A stretch of DNA of 64,000 nucleotides from assembly GCF_022581195.2 (NCBI RefSeq), contig NC_061470.1, positions 9,362,001 to 9,426,000 of the forward strand. Direction: 5' to 3'. Positions 22,001 to 32,521 of the stretch are shown in pieces (the stretch's first letter is position 1; each line of letters opens with the position of its first letter). The notes beneath the pieces are model-generated. The model worked only from the letters and a program-made list of their open reading frames with translations. It was not told the origin of the DNA and searched no databases. The translations under genes were made by a program, and so were the position numbers. The DNA is from Helicoverpa zea (taxonomy: Eukaryota > Arthropoda > Insecta > Lepidoptera > Noctuidae).

Positions 22001-23298
22001 TGCTGGCTTTACGTTTCTAGAGCCTTGACAAAAGTGTAATTCTGTCCTTTTCTTTGTTTTATAAAATCGGCTTTATTTTATTTTGTAGCATTTTACAAAC
22101 AAATCCAACTTCAAACATATAAAAAAGCAACAAGAAAACAAAAGCAAGAAAGAAATTAAAAAGATGATAGGTGCATCGGTCTAGAAGTCGGTGTCTAGAG
22201 AATGCATCTATATTTATTTAACCACCGAGATCTAGACCGAGGCATTTAGACAGTTTTCTTGTTGTTTTTAGAAGTTGTTTTTTTTTTGTAAAAAGTTTTT
22301 ATTTTAAACTTTTGTGAAAAGTTCTCGTCAATACGAATAATATAAGCCCAAACACGACGTTACTAAAACATACCGTTGAGGAGTTCTCTCGACTTTCTCA
22401 CGTCTCCATCATCAGGTAAGCTCTAAACCTTCACTGTTTGATAGTATCACCAGACATACATCTGAGAATCAAGTTTTAATCCTATGCATGCCTACAATTT
22501 CTGATAGTTGCCCTCGATTTCTCAGGATTTCCATCATCAGATCCTGACCTGATGACAATGGAAATAAACGGCGAGTATACTCTTTTACTAAAAAGAAATG
22601 TTTTCTCAAATCCGTCAAACTTGGTCGTTTAAATTCCCTATTGAAATGAGGAAAATATGTATTTGATTTGATTTGATAATACTTTAATATTTTATGTAAC
22701 TTCAAATTTATCATTTTCGCAATTTTTCCTTTATCTGTACTATATAACGGTGCATCTTGCCGAATTTCAAGATTCTGAGTTCACGGGAAGTACCTTGTAG
22801 GTTTTGATTCCCTAGCGTGTGACGGAAATTCGTCAAAGGTGTCGGTATAACTACTGTATCTTTTGATCGCGTTAACTTAGAAGTTTGATTTTTTCACTGC
22901 CTAAAGGGACAATAGACCTAGGTATTTGGTATAAATTTCAATCTGATACCTTTATTCGTTTGTGAGAAATAAGGTAGTAAGTTTCATTTTATTAAAATAT
23001 TTTTTTTACATTATTTAACTAAAAAAATGAGATTTTCGTAATTTTTCCTATATTTGCATTATATGACAATGCTTCATGCCAAATTTCAAGACTCTGAGTT
23101 TACGGGAAGTATCCTGTAGGTTTTGATTCCTTTGCGAGTGTCGAAAATTTGTTGAAAATATCGACATAATCGGCTGTATCTTTTGATTGGCTTGGCTTAG
23201 AAGTTTGATATTTTCACAGCTTAAAGGGACAATAGACCTGAGTATTTCATGTGAATTTCAGCTTGATACGTCCACGCGTTCTTGAGATAAAGGGTCTT

Positions 23299-23365
<67 letters not shown>

Positions 23366-24306
23366 GGACAACAAAGTGATCCTATAAGGGTTCCGTTTTT
23401 TTCCTTTTGAGGTTCGGAACCCTAAAAAAATGGGCTAATGAATAGATATAACAACGAGTTGTCAATAAAGACATGTGTGTAAGCCAAATAAAACAACAAT
23501 TGATTTTTCCATTTATTACAAGATTGGGCCACATACGTATCAACGCAGCTGACGGCATGGGAGACACTACACGAGATGTGGCTGACGAGGTTCCCGGGGC
23601 CGCTGCACATTGTGTTCTATGAAGTCCTGGTGCGAGACACCCGGAACTCGCTGCAAGGGATACTGGATTTCTTGAATTTTAATGTCACTGAGGTATGTGT
23701 ATTTACTTTTAGTTTTTTCTTAAAGTAGTACTTATTTATGAGTTAATAGCATTTATTTTAAAAAGTAGTTTTACTTATGTATGAGGAAAATTTTAATGCA
23801 AACAAACTAAAAATACACTTTTTTGCAAAATGTATTGTGAAATTGCACATTTTATTTTTGTGAAGGAAAATCCATTGTTTGCATATGGAAAATCCCATGT
23901 TAAATTAGATACCATAAATAAATAAACAATATCACGGCAGCACGCTTTTTAACAAATAGTTATTTGCTGCATCAAATCAGAACACATTTTTTATCCTATA
24001 AATTAAATATCTAATATAGGAAATATTAAATATTTAGTTTAATTACATTCATAAAATTTATTTATTTTTGATGCAAAACTACATATTATGTTACATAAAT
24101 AAAAATTTATCCATGTATACTACCAGGCGGACATGAATTGCGCGATGGCCAACAAGGAAGGCATATACAGACGCAAGAAGAAGCACCAGGACTTCGAGCC
24201 TTTCACAGCAGATATGTACAAAGCATTAGACCAGGTGAGGAACAAAGTGCTCAGTATGGTCATGGACTATAAGAAGAAACATCATGAACCTATGACCGTA
24301 GGATAA
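19021..24306 (+). CDS. WSCD: WSCD-family (sialate:O-) sulfotransferase-like protein, five exons
   Basis: Exons: 19021-19333, 19549-19721, 20663-20750, 23523-23692 and 24127-24306; junction phases are 1, 0, 1 and 0, and the stop is TAA 24304-24306. The protein has 307 residues from ATG 19021, or 294 from the in-frame ATG 19060; both contexts are acceptable. Residues after MSRRS form one hydrophobic helix (IFLLAAAVVMLYFSIILF), giving a type II Golgi topology. The sulfotransferase fold follows: 5'-PAPS loop SYPGSGNTWLRYLL, VVKTH, and 3'-PAPS segment LLIRNPRDAI, then a helical C terminus ending in basic KKKHHEP. There is no WSC domain, as in insect family members such as Drosophila CG9164. Intron 3 (2.8 kb) contains a 2.4 kb repeat. 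The acceptor substrate is unknown. Confidence 0.92.
21470..22620. mobile_element. Second member of the foldback family, nested
   Basis: The block CCCTGAGAAATCGAGGGCAA at 21528 recurs inverted at about 22510, and the GATGGAGAC / GTCTCCATCATC blocks are likewise inverted (21646 and 22402). The centre (22188-22260) carries the same AAGTCGGTGTCTA hairpin as the element at 5642-6927. More diverged than the first copy. Confidence 0.7.
23298..23366 (+). repeat. (GACA)n microsatellite
   Basis: About 17 uninterrupted ACAG units, the microsatellite tail of the surrounding repeat. Confidence 0.95.
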
Positions 24307-25423
24307 AGGACATAGATTATATTATTGTAACGTCAAAAAGGTGGGTACAAAAAGGTAAAGAAATGACAAAAAAAAACAGCTATGTCTAGAAAAAGAAGTA
24401 TATTATATTGGTGTAATGTTCAGTAAGATATACTTTTTGTACCTATCCGTTTTCGACACTTGACAAAAATATCAGTATTTTTATAATATAGATCAGATTT
24501 GTGTAGAAAAATGCAAAAGTATTAAATTAAAATGTTGTGTTGTCCCTCTAGTTGAATCGATATGATTCGTTAACGGAACGGCTCAAAACTTAATATCGAA
24601 GCTTTTAGGTAACTGTGTAAGTAAATATGTAGTAAATAAACAAAATCGAGCCAATGTAGGTTTAATATTAACAAAATGTACAAATTCTTTCGTTTACATG
24701 TTGTAATGTGATTGAATGTTAACTTATGTGTCATCTAGAACGGTCTATGAGTTTACTCATATTTCCAGTGTTGTGCTGCACTTTTTGCTTGATTTATCGA
24801 TTTGTTATCGATAGTTTATATTTTTTATTGCATATAAAACAGAGTAGTACGTAATTCTTGATGGTTATAATACACAGGCTGACATCAACACCAATTATAT
24901 CGATGTTATCATGATATTGTGTTGACTTGGAGTAATAAAAAACATCGATTCACAGTGGGGATCTAGAATTGCGTTGGAAAAGTAGTTTGACGCAACTATA
25001 CAAGTACGTAATAAAATATGATCCGAACTTAAGTAGCGAAGGGTGATTGATCACAAGTACTTTTGGTAAGAGGCCGTGTACCAATCGGATACCGTTACTC
25101 ATGTATCATTCTTATATGCATAACTAATAACATTACTTTAAGATGCTTCGTCCTACCTCATCGCACATAGGTGCTTGGTATAATTAGTTTCGAGTCCAAT
25201 GACAATGTTAGTAATGTTATAGAAACCTTTGACTTTGTTTCTCGTAGAAAATCTTCTCTAAATGAACACAAACATTAATGTCACTCAATAATTTACTATG
25301 ACTTAGCTCCACAGTTAGTAAGTATGGTCTCAACATCTTTATCACAAACTCAGACTATTTTTTTATGAATGCAATACGGGTTCCAATCAGATCTGCATAA
25401 AACATACTTTTAATACGTAATTA
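24307..25423 (+). other. Probable 3' UTR of the WSCD-like gene and flank
   Basis: AT-rich, no coding sequence. AATAAA occurs at 24934 and, beyond the next foldback, at 26291. The true transcript end cannot be decided from sequence. Confidence 0.45.
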
Positions 25424-26142
25424 AAGGACAATGGGCAGATTGGTATACCCCACCAATAGCAATGTCATATATATCATTGGATAGGCCTTTTTATGTAGAA
25501 CAACATTTACTATGACAGCTTTGCTGAAATGTTTGTCCGTTCTGAGATATAGATCAAAAACTGTGCAAAAGTTAGAACTAAGTAATCTATTGATAACTCA
25601 AGTTTTTAAAGGAAAATCTAAGTACTACCAAGTGTAAGTCTTGTAAGTGCTACCTGCTGTGCCCGTTAGGGTCCATAATTGTTACTATTATGTAGCATTT
25701 CAACCTTTTATTGTATCAACTGGATTTTGGGCGTAATGAGAAACCGCACCAATAGCAAAGTCATATATATCGTTGGATAGGTCTTTTTAATTGGAACAAT
25801 ATTTACAATGACAGCTTTGTTCTATTGTTTGTCCGTTATAAAAGGTTGAAATGCTACATACCTAATAGTAACAATTATGGACCCTAACGGGCACAGCAGG
25901 TAGCACTTACAAGACTTACACTTGGTAGTACTTAGATTTTCCTTTAAAAACTTGAGTTATCAATAGATTATTTAGTTCTAACTTTTGCACAGTTTTTGAT
26001 CTATATCTCAGAACGGACAAACATTTCAACAAAGCTGTCATAGTAAATATTGTTCTACATAAAAAGACCTATCCAATGGTATATATGACATTCCTATTGG
26101 TGGGGTATACCAGGTCCCATATATTTGTGCCCATTGTCCTTA
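25424..26142. mobile_element. Foldback element with three-copy module
   Basis: The left arm (25424-25715) and right arm (25851-26142) are near-perfect reverse complements; AAGGACAATGGGC opens the element and GCCCATTGTCCTT closes it. The spacer (25747-25845) holds a third, direct copy of the ACCAATAGC...TTTGTCCGTT module found in the left arm. No ORF. The host flanks show no clear target duplication. Confidence 0.85.
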
Positions 26143-27319
26143 TTTATACCTCTATTGTACAATTTGCTTAGCTTTAATTAATCGAATGTTATAAAATGTT
26201 ACCTTAAAATTATTGAATGCCATTATGGCGGGTCATAGCTGTGTACAATTTAAAAGCCATGTAACAACTCACTGTTTACCTATGTACCACAATAAAGAAT
26301 ATTTGTATTTGTATTTTATCTCTAAATAGGTACTTAATTGTTCCTAATTTAAGGCCTAACTTTTTATTTTTTGTTGCCATTTTGAGTAAATAATTATTAC
26401 TTAGCTAGTCAACGTTTAGTCAAGTTATTTAGCACTGTGTATTAAATAATTATGTACTAGGATCTTATGTAACATAAGGAGGCCTCACAGGCATTTTGAG
26501 TGAAAATTGAAATTCAACGAAATTCACAAATTAAAAGTTCAAAGAGCCTAATAAATATCGCACTTGGTTAATATATGCACTGCTCTTAGTTTATTATACC
26601 CTAGTACTTATTATAACGAATTCCTTTAGTCTGTTTCTGAGATTGTTGTTGAAATAAAAAAAACAATAATATTTTAGCATAGAGATAGATTGGTTTTATC
26701 ATGAAGCTTTTATTATAATTATTAAAATGTTAGTTACCACATAGCAAATAAGAACACTTTATTTTTATAAAAATATCTACCTGATGAGATGCTTATACCT
26801 GTTCTAGCTTAGCTCTTTTTGAATTGTACCAATATGTTTTTTTATAAGTTAGAGGTTTGTATCATGTCTATTTTTGTTATAAAATGCGTAAACATTGACT
26901 CAAAAACAAATGGTATGAACAGCATACAGATTAATTTGCCTTTGATCGAATTAATCCAAATGCATTGTTAAGGCAAGCTTGCATCATTATTCACATCTAC
27001 ATAAGTACGTGTAGTATGTAAAATTCCACAGAGTGTTTTAGGAAAGTAGACATGCATAATATTATGTCTAAAAGTAGTCAAAACGGTTAATTGTTGATGA
27101 TGAGTAGTGATGCATAGAAGCCAAAATAAACATTCATTAATTCAACATTCTGCTTTGAGCTTATATATGAACATATGATTCTTTATAAACAAATGCCATT
27201 CCTTATAAACTTTATTTTTAAGTAGCTTTTGCTAGCGGTTCCAGTCGCGTCTCGTGAGGAAATAAATGTTATACCCTTTTTCAATACATACCATATTAAA
27301 CATACATTTTGTCATATCG

Positions 27320-27458
27320 TATAATCATCGGCTAGGATATTGAGCCCTGACCTTCACCTGCGCAGAAGTGATTTGTTGGTTTATTGCCATAAGTGTACGG
27401 TGCGCAAAGCGATCCCCACTCTTCCGCCGAGAGCTCATTATCCGTGCCGATAACTATA
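27320..27458. mobile_element. MITE, family M2, short copy
   Basis: Starts TATAATCATCGGC and ends GCCGATAACTATA. The CCTTCACCTGCGCAGAAGTG block is shared with 29219-29434. Inverted ends with TATA-like borders suggest a Tc1/mariner-type MITE. Confidence 0.7.
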
Positions 27459-27643
27459 CTTGTATTTCCTATGTGTACACCAAACTCTTCAGCTTTATAT
27501 TTTTAGTAGAGATATATCATGTTTATATTTGATTTAACTAAGTTCTAGTATATTTTTTATATTATTTTAATGGTTTAGCTTCTTTTACTAGTCATCTGTC
27601 AAAAATCATTAGCTGACTGTGTTTATTTATTGTCAATGTTGAT

Positions 27644-27874
27644 TATAGTTCGGCCATTCAGAGAATGCGTTCCTGACACGTCGCGATTGAACTGACGACG
27701 TAATAACATTCATTGATTATTGATATAATAATGTTGTTTTAATGCTCCTCAATTGTTAAAACGGTAAACAACCAGCAAAAATATTTTTATCGTAACTGCA
27801 ACGCCATTGCAAAGTTACGTCGTCAGTTCAATCGCGACGTGTCAGGAACGCATTCTCTGAATGGCCGAACTATA
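27644..27874. mobile_element. 231-bp MITE with perfect inverted arms, family M1
   Basis: The left arm starts TATAGTTCGGCCATTCAGAG and the right arm is its exact reverse complement for about 57 bp (to GACGACGTAA). The TA borders fit a Tc1/mariner target. The spacer of about 110 bp is AT-rich and non-coding. The arms look recently mobilised because they are identical. Confidence 0.85.
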
Positions 27875-28071
27875 GTTGTAAGCACTAAGAGATCGATATT
27901 AATGGATGCTGAGAATAAATGAATTTCTAAATTGAAATATTTGTTTTGGTCTGGTATCCTACTGCACAGTTGATATTGTCATCCTAGAAAGAGAATTGAA
28001 ATATATATATTTTTTAATGTGGACGCCTAGGCTGTGCATGAATTTTGGTCCAAAAATTGAAAATATACATC

Positions 28072-28205
28072 GTCATCCTCCGAGCCTTTTTCCCAACTCT
28101 GTTAGGGTCGGCTTCCAGTCTAACCGGATTCAGCTGAGTACCTGTGCTTTACAAGAAGCGACTGCCTATCTGACCTCCTTAACCCAGTTACCCGGGCAAC
28201 AAAAA
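28072..28205 (+). repeat. Short dispersed moth repeat (CCCAACTnTGTTnGGGTCGG type)
   Basis: Carries the full order seen in this window: GAGCCTTTTTCCCAACT, GGCTTCCAGTCTAACCGGAT, CAGCTGAGTACC, CTGCCTATCTGACCTCC, CCCAGTTACCCGGGCAAC. Further copies or fragments are at 29031, 36383, 36829 and 38005 (inverted). Confidence 0.8.
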
Positions 28206-28248
28206 AAATGTAAATATACGTTAACATTTAATTTAATAATTATATTAA

Positions 28249-28590
28249 TTGGTGAGACAAAGGTGGGACAAAGTGAGGAATGAGTATATCAGAGGAAGCC
28301 TGAAAGTAGCGCCAGTGACAGAGAAAATGAGAGGTCAGCGTTTGTCCTGGTATGGGCATGTGATGAGACGGTGTGAAACGCATGCTACAAAGAGTGTGCT
28401 AAGTATGAATGTGGAGGGATGGAGAGGCAGAGGTAGACCGAGGAAAAGATGGATTGATTGCCTGAAAGAAGACATGAAGCAAAAAGGAGTGGATGTAAGT
28501 ATGACGTCTGACAGAGAGGAATGGAAGAAAAAGACATGTTGCGCCGACCCCAAATGACTTGGGAACAGGGCAGGAAGATGATGATGATTA
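28249..28590 (+). pseudogene. RTE-type non-LTR retrotransposon, 3' end
   Basis: The frame 28255-28557 encodes a C-terminal segment with LSWYGHVMRRCE, GRGRPRKRWIDCLKEDM, and DREEWKKKTCCADPK, which I recognise as the end of RTE-like ORF2 polyproteins. After the stop, GGGAACAGGGCAGGAAG runs into a GATGAT tail, the usual 3' end. It is 5'-truncated, as is normal for non-LTR insertions. Confidence 0.8.
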
Positions 28591-28635
28591 ATTGGTGACC
28601 ATTTTTTCTTGGCATCATCTGCTTAGTCTCTTCCT

Positions 28636-29030
28636 TGGGGCCGGCGCTCACTGACGGCGTGGCACGGCATTCCGCGGCATGCAGTAGTATCCCGCGGCGT
28701 GCAGTGGTATCCCGCGGCGTGCAGTGGCGTGCCGTGGCATCCATCTGAAAGCCCAGCCACTCTGGCATTCATCAGTTTTGCGCCACCGAAATGCTGTACA
28801 AGTTTCAACCTTATTTCAACTAGCTAGTAATCATAATTCCTCGACCCCTAAGTGTCCCATATCTCGCGTCATGCCGTGACATCCTGCGGCACGTCGCGGC
28901 ATCGTGGTATACAAATAAAGTACCTAACATAGATTCTAAACTCATGGAAATAAGATTCAAAATAACTTAATTAGCATTAAAATCCTTTGCCGTGCCATGC
29001 CGTGCCACGCCGGCAGTGGGCGCCGGCCCT
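28636..29030. mobile_element. hAT-like MITE with internal GC-rich tandem repeats
   Basis: Left end GGGGCCGGCGCTCACTGAC; right end, reversed, AGGGCCGGCGCCCACTGCC; both continue into GGCGTGGCACGGCA. GGGCCGGC ends are common in hAT MITEs. Inside, 20-bp units (CGGCGTGCAGTGGTATCCCG) repeat at about 28675-28735. No clear 8-bp duplication: the right flank is another repeat that starts mid-element at 29031. Confidence 0.7.
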
Positions 29031-29120
29031 AATATGTTGGTGTCGGCTTCCAGTGTAATCGGAAGCAGCTGAGTACCAGTGTTGACCCTGACCTCCTCAA
29101 CCCAGTAACCTGGGCAACCC
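29031..29120 (+). repeat. Truncated copy of the short moth repeat
   Basis: Starts within the TATGTTGG block directly at the MITE border, and ends CCCAGTAACCTGGGCAACCC. The missing 5' part may have been displaced by the MITE. Confidence 0.7.
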
Positions 29121-29218
29121 AATAAACCTTGGACAGGCTAAGAATTCCACAGATTTACTGAATCTTTCGATTATCTTTTGATCGATGCGACTGTCACCTA
29201 GCCATGAGATCCTCTTTA

Positions 29219-29434
29219 GATATAGTTATCGGCACGAATCTTGAGCTCTGACCTTCACCTGCGCAGAAGTGATTTATTGGGTCCCTTTTGTGGTATGAAG
29301 TGAGGCGCGGTGGCGGGCTAAAGCGGTGATTGGCCCGCAGTGCATCGCGTCATAACCGTCACTCGGGATTGGTTCTAATAAATCACTTCTGCGCAGATGT
29401 AGGTCAGAGCTCAAGATTCGTGCCGATATCTATA
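29219..29434. mobile_element. MITE, family M2, long copy
   Basis: Starts TATAGTTATCGGCACGAATC and ends GATTCGTGCCGATATCTATA. The inverted arms of about 55 bp include ACCTGCGCAGAAGTGATTT. The GC-rich core (GGCGCGGTGGCGGGCTAAAG) is absent from the shorter relative at 27320. Confidence 0.8.
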
Positions 29435-29601
29435 CAAGATACTTTATTTGTAAAAAACATGGGTGTACATACATAGAGTTATGCAGGTTGTTAGACAAGA
29501 AAATAAACGTTACCATTCATGATTGGCCTCTTAGGCGTACAAATATTTAAAATAAGGAACATTCTTAAAATTTTACTTAAAATTAGGTTAAAAATATAAT
29601 A

Positions 29602-29795
29602 AACTAGCTTCTGCCAGCGGTTTCACCCGCATCCGGTGGGAACCTCTGCACGAGCCCGAATAAAAAGTAGCCTATAGCCTTCCTCGATAAATGAGCTATC
29701 TAACACAGAAAGAATTGTTCAAATCGGACCAGTAGTTCCTGAGATTAGCGCGTTCAAACAAACAAAAAATCTCTTCAGCTTTATAATATATATAA
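29602..29795 (+). repeat. Dispersed element starting ACTAGCTTCTGCC
   Basis: The layout ACTAGCTTCTGCCAGCGGTT, AAAAAGTAGCCTATAGCC, CAAATCGGACCAGTAGTTCC and a terminal CTTTATAATATA is that of an extremely common insect short repeat. No ORF. Confidence 0.75.
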
Positions 29796-29918
29796 TGTCG
29801 GGACACCTTTTCACACACGGTCGGTTAGCCTCATGCTAAGTTATTAATTAACTTGTGTTATGGGTGCTAACACAACTGATAAACTACATATAACTACATG
29901 TATACATATTTATAAATA

Positions 29919-30205
29919 CACTAGCTTTTGCCCGCAACTTCGTTCGCGTGGAATAGTGACTACCAGCAGATTTTTGATTTGACCAATAGATGGCGCTATA
30001 TGTCCGGAATAATTTTATTTTTATTTTTTTTTTGTAATAAAAACTATCCTATGTCCTTTCTCAAGTTTCAAACTATGTCTGTACCAAATTTCACACAAAT
30101 CGGTTCAGTAGTTTAGGCGTGAAGAAAAGACAGACAGACAGACAAAGACAGAAAGACAGACAGACAGACAGACAGAGTTACTTTCGCATTTATAATATTA
30201 GTTTG
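29919..30205 (+). repeat. Dispersed element with terminal ACAG microsatellite
   Basis: ACTAGCTTTTGCCCGCAACT at the start, ACAAATCGGTTCAGTAGTTT, then a (CAGA)n run at 30127-30176 and a terminal CATTTATAATATTAG. Same general type as the preceding element. Confidence 0.8.
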
Positions 30206-30345
30206 GATTTGGATATTGTAACACCCAGACCACGGCCAACAAGCATGCTCATCACACAAATGTCGACCGAACCGAGAATCGAACCCGGGACCTCAGGCTC
30301 GGCAGTCCGGCATGGTGGCCATTGCGCCATCGAGGTCGTCAAAAA
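30206..30345 (-). repeat. tRNA-derived SINE
   Basis: On the minus strand it opens GACGACCTCGATGGCGCAAT (A-box-like TGGCGCAATGG) and, about 50 bp on, contains GGGTTCGATTCTCGG (B box). A tRNA-unrelated tail (GTGTGATGAGCATGCTTGTT) follows. It is not a functional tRNA: acceptor stems do not pair. Confidence 0.75.
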
Positions 30346-30539
30346 TATTAGTATAGATAAGCTCATAGCAAAACAGTCTTAAGTTTCAAGCAATTTCTTT
30401 ATCATTTAAGAATTCTGAGATATTGTTTCTGAATTCTGAATTCTGATCTCAAAGCAGCTTTTTGGATAGGATTTTAGGAGTTCGTCACATAAGGGTAATT
30501 TTCAGGAATTTATGAAACAAATAAAAAGCAAAAGCTCAT

Positions 30540-32164
30540 AAAACTAAATATGCTTTATTTCACATCGTGTCAATATTCATTGGTCACAAACAAGTTTTGC
30601 ACTTCGACAATACTTACACGTTACTCCGAGCTTTTCGTTTACAATATAAAATATATGCAGTTAACAACAATCCCCTCAGTTTACGAATAAATTACAAAAT
30701 CATTTATATTTATATACGAAGCAGATACGTTGTCGCGGGCCCACAGCGACGAACCGACCGTCCCTCTATCCAAGTATAAAAAATGTATTAAAATAACACC
30801 TATTGTAGTCGTTTGTCTGATTGTAAGTCTAGTATATATCTGTGGTTATGTTTCAAGTGTACAGTGCGCAGTACAGTTTGTCGCGACAGTGGGCCCGGCG
30901 GCGTCGAGGCGCTCTATATAACGGTTGACACAATATGGACAGTTCGCTCGAAGTATTCGACGTCGCAACAACAGCTAAATCAACGCACCGCGAGGGTTTA
31001 AAATAATCACCTGTAAAATTTAACTTCTAACAACATGTTATTAAACTCTTAATCATTATACAAAATTATCATCACAATATCACAAATAAAATACAGAACT
31101 CTGACGCTCTAGTCTACGAAATTATTACGGTGTGAAAATTTAGTACACAATATAAATGTATCAACGTAATTATAAAGCTTAGTACGGATTTTATAAATCA
31201 ATATGCCCAATATAGACATCTATTCTTATCCATAAGCAAATTCAGTCGAATATTTAATAGTACAAAGAAATGTATTTTATACATTTGAAATTAATGGAAA
31301 ATGTCGAATATACAAATTAAGTCTTATATAAGGTTATGTGTCTCCGAGCGAGTCGGCCGACAGTTGACCGACCGAGTCACTGACCAACTGTGAAACAAAA
31401 CCTTACTGTACAAAAATAATAATAGAACAATCAAACACTATAATACAAAATAAAAAGAAAAAAAAACAAGTTTATACAAAGTGTTACGTGTCTGTTCACA
31501 CCAGTTGGGGCCAGTTACAATCATCGCTCTCTACTAACGAAACAGAAGGAAAAACAAATCGAAAAAATACATCATTTAGTGAATTTATTTATAGAGACCG
31601 AAAAAAACAGTCGTAGAAAAAAGTTTAAATATTTATCGTAGAAAGTCAGCCTTCGCGTAACAATTCACTATACCATTTTCCTAACTACATTACCGCGACC
31701 GGGCATCCAACGCCTTGCTCCACTCGACTAGATCCTCCTCCTCACTGCACACTCACTGCTCGGACTGCGGTCACATGTCGTTAGCACGATAACATTTGGA
31801 CAAAATCAATCAAACAATAATGTCATGGTGATATTAATGAAAATAAAGATGACAATCAATTTGTAACTCTCATACATAATTCGTAGATAAATAGCGTTTT
31901 GAAAACGTTTCACAAGCTAGTTATCGAAGCGGCATGACTAGTTTTTAAACGTAAAACTGTTTAGACGTAACTATAGTTTACTATTGCTTTATAATTTTAT
32001 AGGAACGCTAATCTAGGTAGATCGGGCGGGACAAGCGGGTGTCGGTCTAAACAGTGGCGCGGGCGAGCGGGGGCGGGGCGGGGCGGCGCGGGGGCGGGGC
32101 CGGGGGCGGAGCCGGGCGCGGGGGCGGGGCCGGGCGCGGGGGCGGGGCCGGGCGCGGGGGCGGG
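30540..32164 (-). other. 3' UTR of the MTMR3/4-like gene
   Basis: The region runs from the stop codon (32165-32167) to the AATAAA signal on the minus strand at 30554-30559. It is long (about 1.6 kb) and mostly AT-rich, except for the G+C-rich repeats at 32056-32164. The transcript end is inferred from the signal. Confidence 0.6.
32056..32164. repeat. G-rich repeats next to the MTMR3/4 stop codon
   Basis: Imperfect 16-22 bp units (GCGCGGGGGCGGGGCCGG) repeat about five times on the plus strand. Runs of four or five G could form DNA quadruplexes; the mRNA carries the C-rich strand. Confidence 0.85.
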
Positions 32165-32521
32165 TCACCGCAGCGCGCGGCAGCGCCGGCACACGCGCAT
32201 GCTGCCGCAGTCGCCCCACGAGCTCATCTCCGAGCACGAGCCGCAGAATATACCGCCGCACCGTCTGTGGAACACGCCGAGTTAGTGTCGTCGTCCACTG
32301 CTTGCAGTAACAGCTCTGTGCACGTATGTCGCCCTGGTAGCTGACCTGCAGTGGTGCCGCCTCCGGGCCAGCCAGAAGTGGTTCCTGCAGTACTGGCAGC
32401 GCGGCGCGGCGCTGTCGGGCAGCCACACCACGCCGCGCGCCTCCTCGCCGACCTCCACCTCGGACGCGCTGCCGCTGCTACTGCCGCTGCCGCGCACTGA
32501 CCCACTGCCACTGCTTGTTTT
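32165..32521 (-). CDS. MTMR3/4: MTMR3/4 exons 19-20: FYVE domain
   Basis: Exon 19 (32346-32521) encodes a Gly/Ser linker then VVWLPDSAAPRCQYCRNHFW and RRRHHCR. Exon 20 (32165-32264) encodes RCGGIFCGSCSEMSSWG and MRVCRRCRALR, then TGA. All eight zinc-ligand Cys/His positions and the R(R)HHCR PI3P-binding motif are present. The WxxD motif appears as WLPD. FYVE at the extreme C terminus is the arrangement of MTMR3 and MTMR4. Confidence 0.92.

Larger units (their letters stand above)
21004..23427. mobile_element. 2.4 kb moth repeat ending in ACAG microsatellite, in WSCD intron 3
   Basis: It begins with CGGCCAAGTGCGAGTCGGAC and AGGGTTCCGAAC and ends with GTTCGGAACCCT; the last two are inverted. 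Just before the right end lie a (GACA)n run and the phrase TGATCCTATAAGGGTTCCGT. I recognise this as a very abundant lepidopteran repeat type with an associated microsatellite. Two degenerate copies of a roughly 250-bp block are visible (about 22740-22990 and 23040-23290). It carries a nested foldback at 21470-22620. Confidence 0.75.

Noticed and set aside
30206..30345. tRNA gene
   Set aside because: A- and B-box-like text is present but the stems do not pair, and a SINE tail follows.
32054..32344. ORF rich in Gly, Arg and Ala on the plus strand
   Set aside because: Produced by GC-rich repeats antisense to the MTMR3/4 last exon and 3' UTR.
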